From: Candidatus Moraniibacteriota bacterium
GTDB taxonomy: Bacteria; Patescibacteriota; Minisyncoccia; Moranbacterales; GCA-2747515
Direction: 5' to 3'
Length of the DNA: 12,367 bases
Assembly: GCA_027039165.1 (NCBI GenBank)
Contig: JALWEZ010000114.1
Coordinates: 1-12,367, forward strand
In this document: positions 10,756 to 12,367 of the stretch, one piece after another
How the letters are laid out: every line of letters starts with the position of its first letter
Numbering within the stretch: position 1 is the stretch's first letter
The notes under the pieces: generated by a model
What the model saw: only the letters and a program-made list of their open reading frames with translations
The model's database searches: none
What the model was told of the DNA's origin: nothing
Position numbers and translations under genes: made by a program

Positions 10756-12362
10756 ACAACTCTGTGAGTGTTAAATTTTGAAAGAAGTGCAATTGCATAG
10801 CTCATTCTTTTTATCCAATGAGTTGGGTGATTATAATATTGATATATTGCATCTTCCAACTTAATTAGTAATTCATAAGCATCATCATGATTTAAATAGT
10901 CTCCTTTTTTGCATTCAATACCCAAGAAACTCCAACCTGCATAAGGAAACATATTATATCCTTCAATCCACCAACCATCTGCAACAGACAAATTAAGTAC
11001 TCCATTAAGAGCCGCTTTCATACCACTTGTACCACTTGCTTCTCTTGGTGGAACTGGAGTATTTAGCCATATATCTGATCCAGTTACCAGTTTTCTAGCA
11101 ATTTTTAGATTATAATTTGAAATTACAACAATTTTTATTTTTCCACGCAATTCTTTTGCATATCTATAAATAGACTCACGCACACTGTTACAATAATTAT
11201 CATCTTGATTGCAGTGTCCAGCAAATACAATTTGAACTTTTCCTTCTCCAATTTTTAATAATTTTTCTATATCTTGAAATATAAGCTCATGTCTTTTGTA
11301 CGGCACATATCTCCTTGCAAAACTAATTGTCAATATATCTGGATCAAAATAATCATTTTCAGTTACATCACCAAAAGCAAAAAACTCATAATGAGAATTA
11401 ATCCAATTACATAGCTCTTCTTTTTGTTTTCTATGTGCTTGTTTAATCTCGTCTTTTGGTACGCTGTGTGGCACATCCAAAAGCATTTCTGGATTTCTTG
11501 ACCATCCTGGCAAATGTTTATCTAATAATTTTTCTATCTCACTGCCAACCCAAGATTTAATATGGACACCATTTGTAATATTTAAAAAATTAAATTCTGG
11601 AAACATTTCCTCACAAACTTCCTTATGTCTCTCAGAAACACTATTAATTTTTTTACTTAATTTAAATCCAAGTCTAGCCATACCAAATTTTTCATTTATC
11701 ATAAATTCTGATACATCCTCTGGCAAAAAATCTGTTAACACTTGTCTCATCATGGGCATATTAAATCTATCAAAACCAGCTTTTACTGGTGTATGAGTTG
11801 TAAACGTAGAAACTTCTTTAACTTTAGAAATATCTCCAGAAAAACGATGTAATAATTCCATAGTTAATAAAGAGGAATGACCCTCATTCATATGATAGTG
11901 TTTTGTATCATATCCTAACTCAGCTAGAGCTCTCACACCTCCCACGCCAAGAATTGCCTCTTGAGAAATCCTTGTGTACTCATCTGGAGCGTATAAATGT
12001 TTTGTAAGATCTCTATCCCATTTTTCATTTTCTTTGAGATTTGCACTTAAGAATATAATAGGGACACTATAACCAGTTTCTCCAATTATATCCATTTTCC
12101 ATATTGCTATTTTTACATATCTATGCTCAATTTTTACTGTAATAGTTTTTCCTGTGTTTTTTAGATAAGTACCTATTGGAAATGCATAAGCTGCACTATC
12201 ACTTCTGTGATAAAAAAGAGTAACTCCTACAACTGGTAAACTCAAATCAGCACAAGATCTCATCATATCAGCAGCCAAAACTCCAAGTCCACCAGCATAA
12301 TTTGGCATATCACTATGAAAAGCAAATTCCATAGAAAAATAAGCAATATTTTTTTGTTCCAT
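10725..12362 (-). CDS. glgP: Alpha-glucan (glycogen/maltodextrin) phosphorylase, GT35 family, short form
   Basis: Releases glucose-1-phosphate from alpha-1,4-glucans using pyridoxal phosphate, in the cytoplasm. The 545-residue chain belongs to the short alpha-glucan phosphorylase type rather than the 800-residue animal and E. coli type. Visible signatures: NIAYFSMEFAF (5-15), YAGGLGVLAADMMRSCADL (22-40), HMNEGHSS in the middle, TFTTHTPVKAGFDRF, FARRYVPYKRHELI, and the pyridoxal phosphate site EASGTSGMKAALNG with the Schiff-base lysine at Lys449. The ATG lies 5 nt from the window edge, so upstream signals are not visible, but the N-terminus aligns with the family start. The stop is TGA. It lies 130 nt upstream of the duplicated cassette with no terminator between, so read-through is likely. 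Its tail also occurs as a relic at 8030-8082. Confidence 0.93.
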   Translation of the reverse strand: MEQKNIAYFSMEFAFHSDMPNYAGGLGVLAADMMRSCADLSLPVVGVTLFYHRSDSAAYAFPIGTYLKNTGKTITVKIEHRYVKIAIWKMDIIGETGYSVPIIFLSANLKENEKWDRDLTKHLYAPDEYTRISQEAILGVGGVRALAELGYDTKHYHMNEGHSSLLTMELLHRFSGDISKVKEVSTFTTHTPVKAGFDRFNMPMMRQVLTDFLPEDVSEFMINEKFGMARLGFKLSKKINSVSERHKEVCEEMFPEFNFLNITNGVHIKSWVGSEIEKLLDKHLPGWSRNPEMLLDVPHSVPKDEIKQAHRKQKEELCNWINSHYEFFAFGDVTENDYFDPDILTISFARRYVPYKRHELIFQDIEKLLKIGEGKVQIVFAGHCNQDDNYCNSVRESIYRYAKELRGKIKIVVISNYNLKIARKLVTGSDIWLNTPVPPREASGTSGMKAALNGVLNLSVADGWWIEGYNMFPYAGWSFLGIECKKGDYLNHDDAYELLIKLEDAIYQYYNHPTHWIKRMSYAIALLSKFNTHRVVKEYERKMWT

Positions 12363-12367
12363 AATTT

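Noticed and set aside
1..12367. CRISPR arrays, tRNA or rRNA genes, insertion sequences
   Set aside because: No regularly spaced repeats, no cloverleaf with CCA-type arms, and no transposase frame or terminal inverted repeats were seen.

Overview
The window is AT-rich bacterial DNA in which every supportable gene lies on the minus strand. The organism is not certain. Tryptophan is encoded by TGG, the long frames contain no internal TGA, and two genes end in TGA, so the standard bacterial code applies; the TGA=Gly code of Gracilibacteria/Absconditabacteria is not used. Many starts are preceded by AAAGGA(T) Shine-Dalgarno sequences, and rare GTG and TTG starts occur. Anaerobic class III ribonucleotide reductase and Sec-type signal peptides fit an anaerobic or microaerobic bacterium that exports proteins. 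A low-GC Patescibacteria or Campylobacterota-like host is possible, but I cannot decide between them.

Layout in window order. 1-2442: the anaerobic ribonucleotide reductase gene nrdD. It stops before the glycyl-radical segment, which appears to restart as a separate small ORF cut by the window edge. Upstream are a perfect NrdR box, a degenerate second box, promoters and two DnaA-like boxes. 2443-3761: a two-gene operon with a CsoR/RcnR-family repressor followed by a BASS/ACR3-like membrane transporter. Its consensus promoter is overlapped by a palindrome. 3779-4949: a single 308-codon gene of unknown function, visibly richer in GC than its neighbours, with its own promoter, long leader and terminator. 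4968-5423: a DUF1294-type membrane protein.

5543-10681 holds the most unusual feature: a tandemly duplicated three-gene cassette. In transcription order each copy encodes (i) a small, secreted, very basic, Cys-rich protein, (ii) a four-helix membrane protein, and (iii) a secreted, acidic, helical protein with three LTxEQ-like motifs. The first and third proteins are clear paralogues between copies; the membrane proteins match only in position and topology. Each copy is preceded by the same promoter block, and beside the second copy sits a relic of the 3' end of the phosphorylase gene, marking the duplication junction. The -35/-10 spacer is a TA repeat of different length in the two copies (17 versus 7 nt), which suggests a switchable promoter.

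10725-12362: an alpha-glucan (glycogen) phosphorylase gene. It lies directly upstream of the first cassette with no visible terminator between them, so it may co-transcribe that cassette.

Functional reading: the housekeeping genes (nrdD, phosphorylase) are clear. The cassette is best treated as an uncharacterised secreted system, possibly a Cys/His enzyme or effector with an acidic partner and a membrane component. That role is inference from signal peptides, charge, conserved residues and synteny, not from recognised domains.
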